DNA of 5,363 nucleotides from Anaerolineae bacterium (GTDB taxonomy: Bacteria; Chloroflexota; Anaerolineae; Epilineales; JAHCIE01): NCBI GenBank assembly GCA_026129385.1, contig JAHCIE010000245.1:1-5363 (forward strand). The letters are read 5' to 3'. The notes beneath the pieces are model-generated. The model was not told the origin of the DNA. It saw only the letters and a list, made by a program, of their open reading frames with translations, and ran no database searches. Both the position numbers and the translations under genes were made by a program. How positions within the stretch are numbered: the first letter of the stretch is position 1; the number at the start of each line of letters is the position of its first letter. Positions 4,573-5,363 of this stretch are shown one piece after another.

Positions 4573-5363
4573 ACGGGGCTGGAACGCGCGACCTCGGGCA
4601 GCATCAGGGTCGGCAGGGACGAACTCGCCCGGCTGCCGGTGACGCGGCGCAGCCAGCAGCAGCGCGCGCGGCTGCAGATGGTGTTCCAGAACCCGGACGA
4701 GACGCTGAATCCCAGCTATCGCGTCGGCTGGCAGATCCTGCGCGTGGCACGCCGCCTGCTGCGGCTTGGGCGCGGTGAGCGCCAGGCACGCGTCGCATCC
4801 CTGCTGAACGAAGTGCGGCTGCCCGCCGACATCGCGCGCCGCCTGCCCCGGCAGCTGTCGGGCGGGCAGACGCAGCGCGTGGCGATCGCGCGGGCCTTCG
4901 TGGGCGCACCCGCCATCGTCATCGCCGCCGAGCCGGTGGCGGCGCTGGATGTCTCGGTGCGCGCCGCGGTGACCGAGGTGCTGATGGCAGCCCAGCGCAC
5001 GCACGGCACCACGCTGCTGCTGATCAGCCACGACCTGGCGCTGGTGCGCTACGTGGCCGACCAGGTGGTGGTGCTGTATCGCGGCCGGGTGATGGAAGCG
5101 GGGCCGGCAGCGCGCGTGTTCGCACCCCCCTTCCACCCCTATACCGCCCTGCTGCTGGCCGCCGAGCCGCGGCTGGACGGCAGCGCGCCAAAAGCGCCGC
5201 TTGCGGATGCAGCCCCTGCCAGCGCGCTGGACGACGGCCCCGGCTGCCCGTTCCGCCCGCGCTGCCCGGTGCAACTGGGCGAGCGCTGCGCCACGGAAAT
5301 GCCGGCCGAGCAGATCGCCGCGGACGGCCACCGCATTGCCTGCCACCGGCCCTTGGCCGAGTT
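4573..5363 (+). CDS. Oligopeptide/dipeptide ABC-transporter ATPase (Opp/Dpp type), 5' end missing, runs off the right edge
   Basis: This segment is open in the same frame as the DnaX start and, counting from that ATG, covers residues 59-321. It is the distal part of an OppD/OppF/DppD-type ATPase that powers peptide or nickel uptake at the inner face of the membrane. TGLERATSGSI (59-69) is the strand following Walker A. QMVFQNPDETLNPSY (93-107) contains the Q-loop Gln97. LSGGQTQRVAIARA (153-166) is the ABC signature. IVIAAEP (173-179) is a Walker B that keeps Glu178 but has Ala177 in place of the usual Asp. AALDVSV is the D-loop. ISHDL (209-213) holds the switch His211. HPYTALLLAAEP (246-257) is the oligo_HPY tail, and four cysteines follow at 283, 289, 297 and 315. 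Its own Walker A and N-terminus are not present. The 'QMVFQNPDETLNPSY' style is typical of the second half of tandem DppD-DppF proteins, so the true gene could be a two-domain ATPase. Only a few residues are likely missing at the C-terminus. Confidence 0.88.

Noticed and set aside
4498..5346. Minus-strand frame of 282 codons
   Set aside because: It is antisense to the ABC ATPase, whose Q-loop, LSGGQ and H-loop are all in the plus-strand frame.

Overview
The window is a GC-rich bacterial segment with five genes, two of them cut by the window edges. The gene style suggests an environmental Chloroflexota-like bacterium: a membrane-anchored PD40/WSPD propeller lipid-side protein, a PIG-L deacetylase, and a DnaX that begins MAAQALYRRWRP. 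This assignment is an inference from protein style and dispersed-repeat type; nothing in the window fixes the taxonomy.

Layout. Positions 466 to 1 (minus strand) hold the N-terminal 155 residues of a RecB/Cas4-like PD-(D/E)XK nuclease, with a good sigma70-type promoter (TTGCGT, 17 bp, TATACT). Positions 467-838 form a 372-bp divergent intergenic region. It carries a long imperfect inverted repeat built on the motif GCCGCGGACGAACGC and, at its right end, a perfect TATAAT box. Positions 839-1636 encode a PIG-L/LmbE-type zinc deacetylase. A class I/II PLP aminotransferase (1670-2863) follows after 33 bp with a strong Shine-Dalgarno, so the two probably form an operon. A hairpin and a TATAAG box lie in the next 56-bp gap. 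They precede a protein with an N-terminal membrane segment and about seven WSPD propeller repeats (2920-4269).

The right end is the most notable part. From 4399 one uninterrupted reading frame starts as a textbook DnaX (DNA polymerase III gamma/tau subunit) with its own promoter and ribosome binding site. After the DnaX Walker A motif it continues, in the same frame, as the distal part of an oligopeptide/dipeptide ABC-transporter ATPase (Q-loop, LSGGQ, H-loop, HPY tail, Cys cluster). The switch falls inside the P-loop, where DnaX and ABC ATPases can share nearly the same roughly 27 bases. The simplest reading is a chimeric assembly join (or recombination) at this shared word; a genuine fused protein is possible but less likely. 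The rest of dnaX is missing downstream.

Functional links are modest. The deacetylase and aminotransferase are probably co-transcribed, but no pathway can be named. The propeller gene and dnaX each have their own signals. I see no tRNA, rRNA, CRISPR array, transposase or phage gene.
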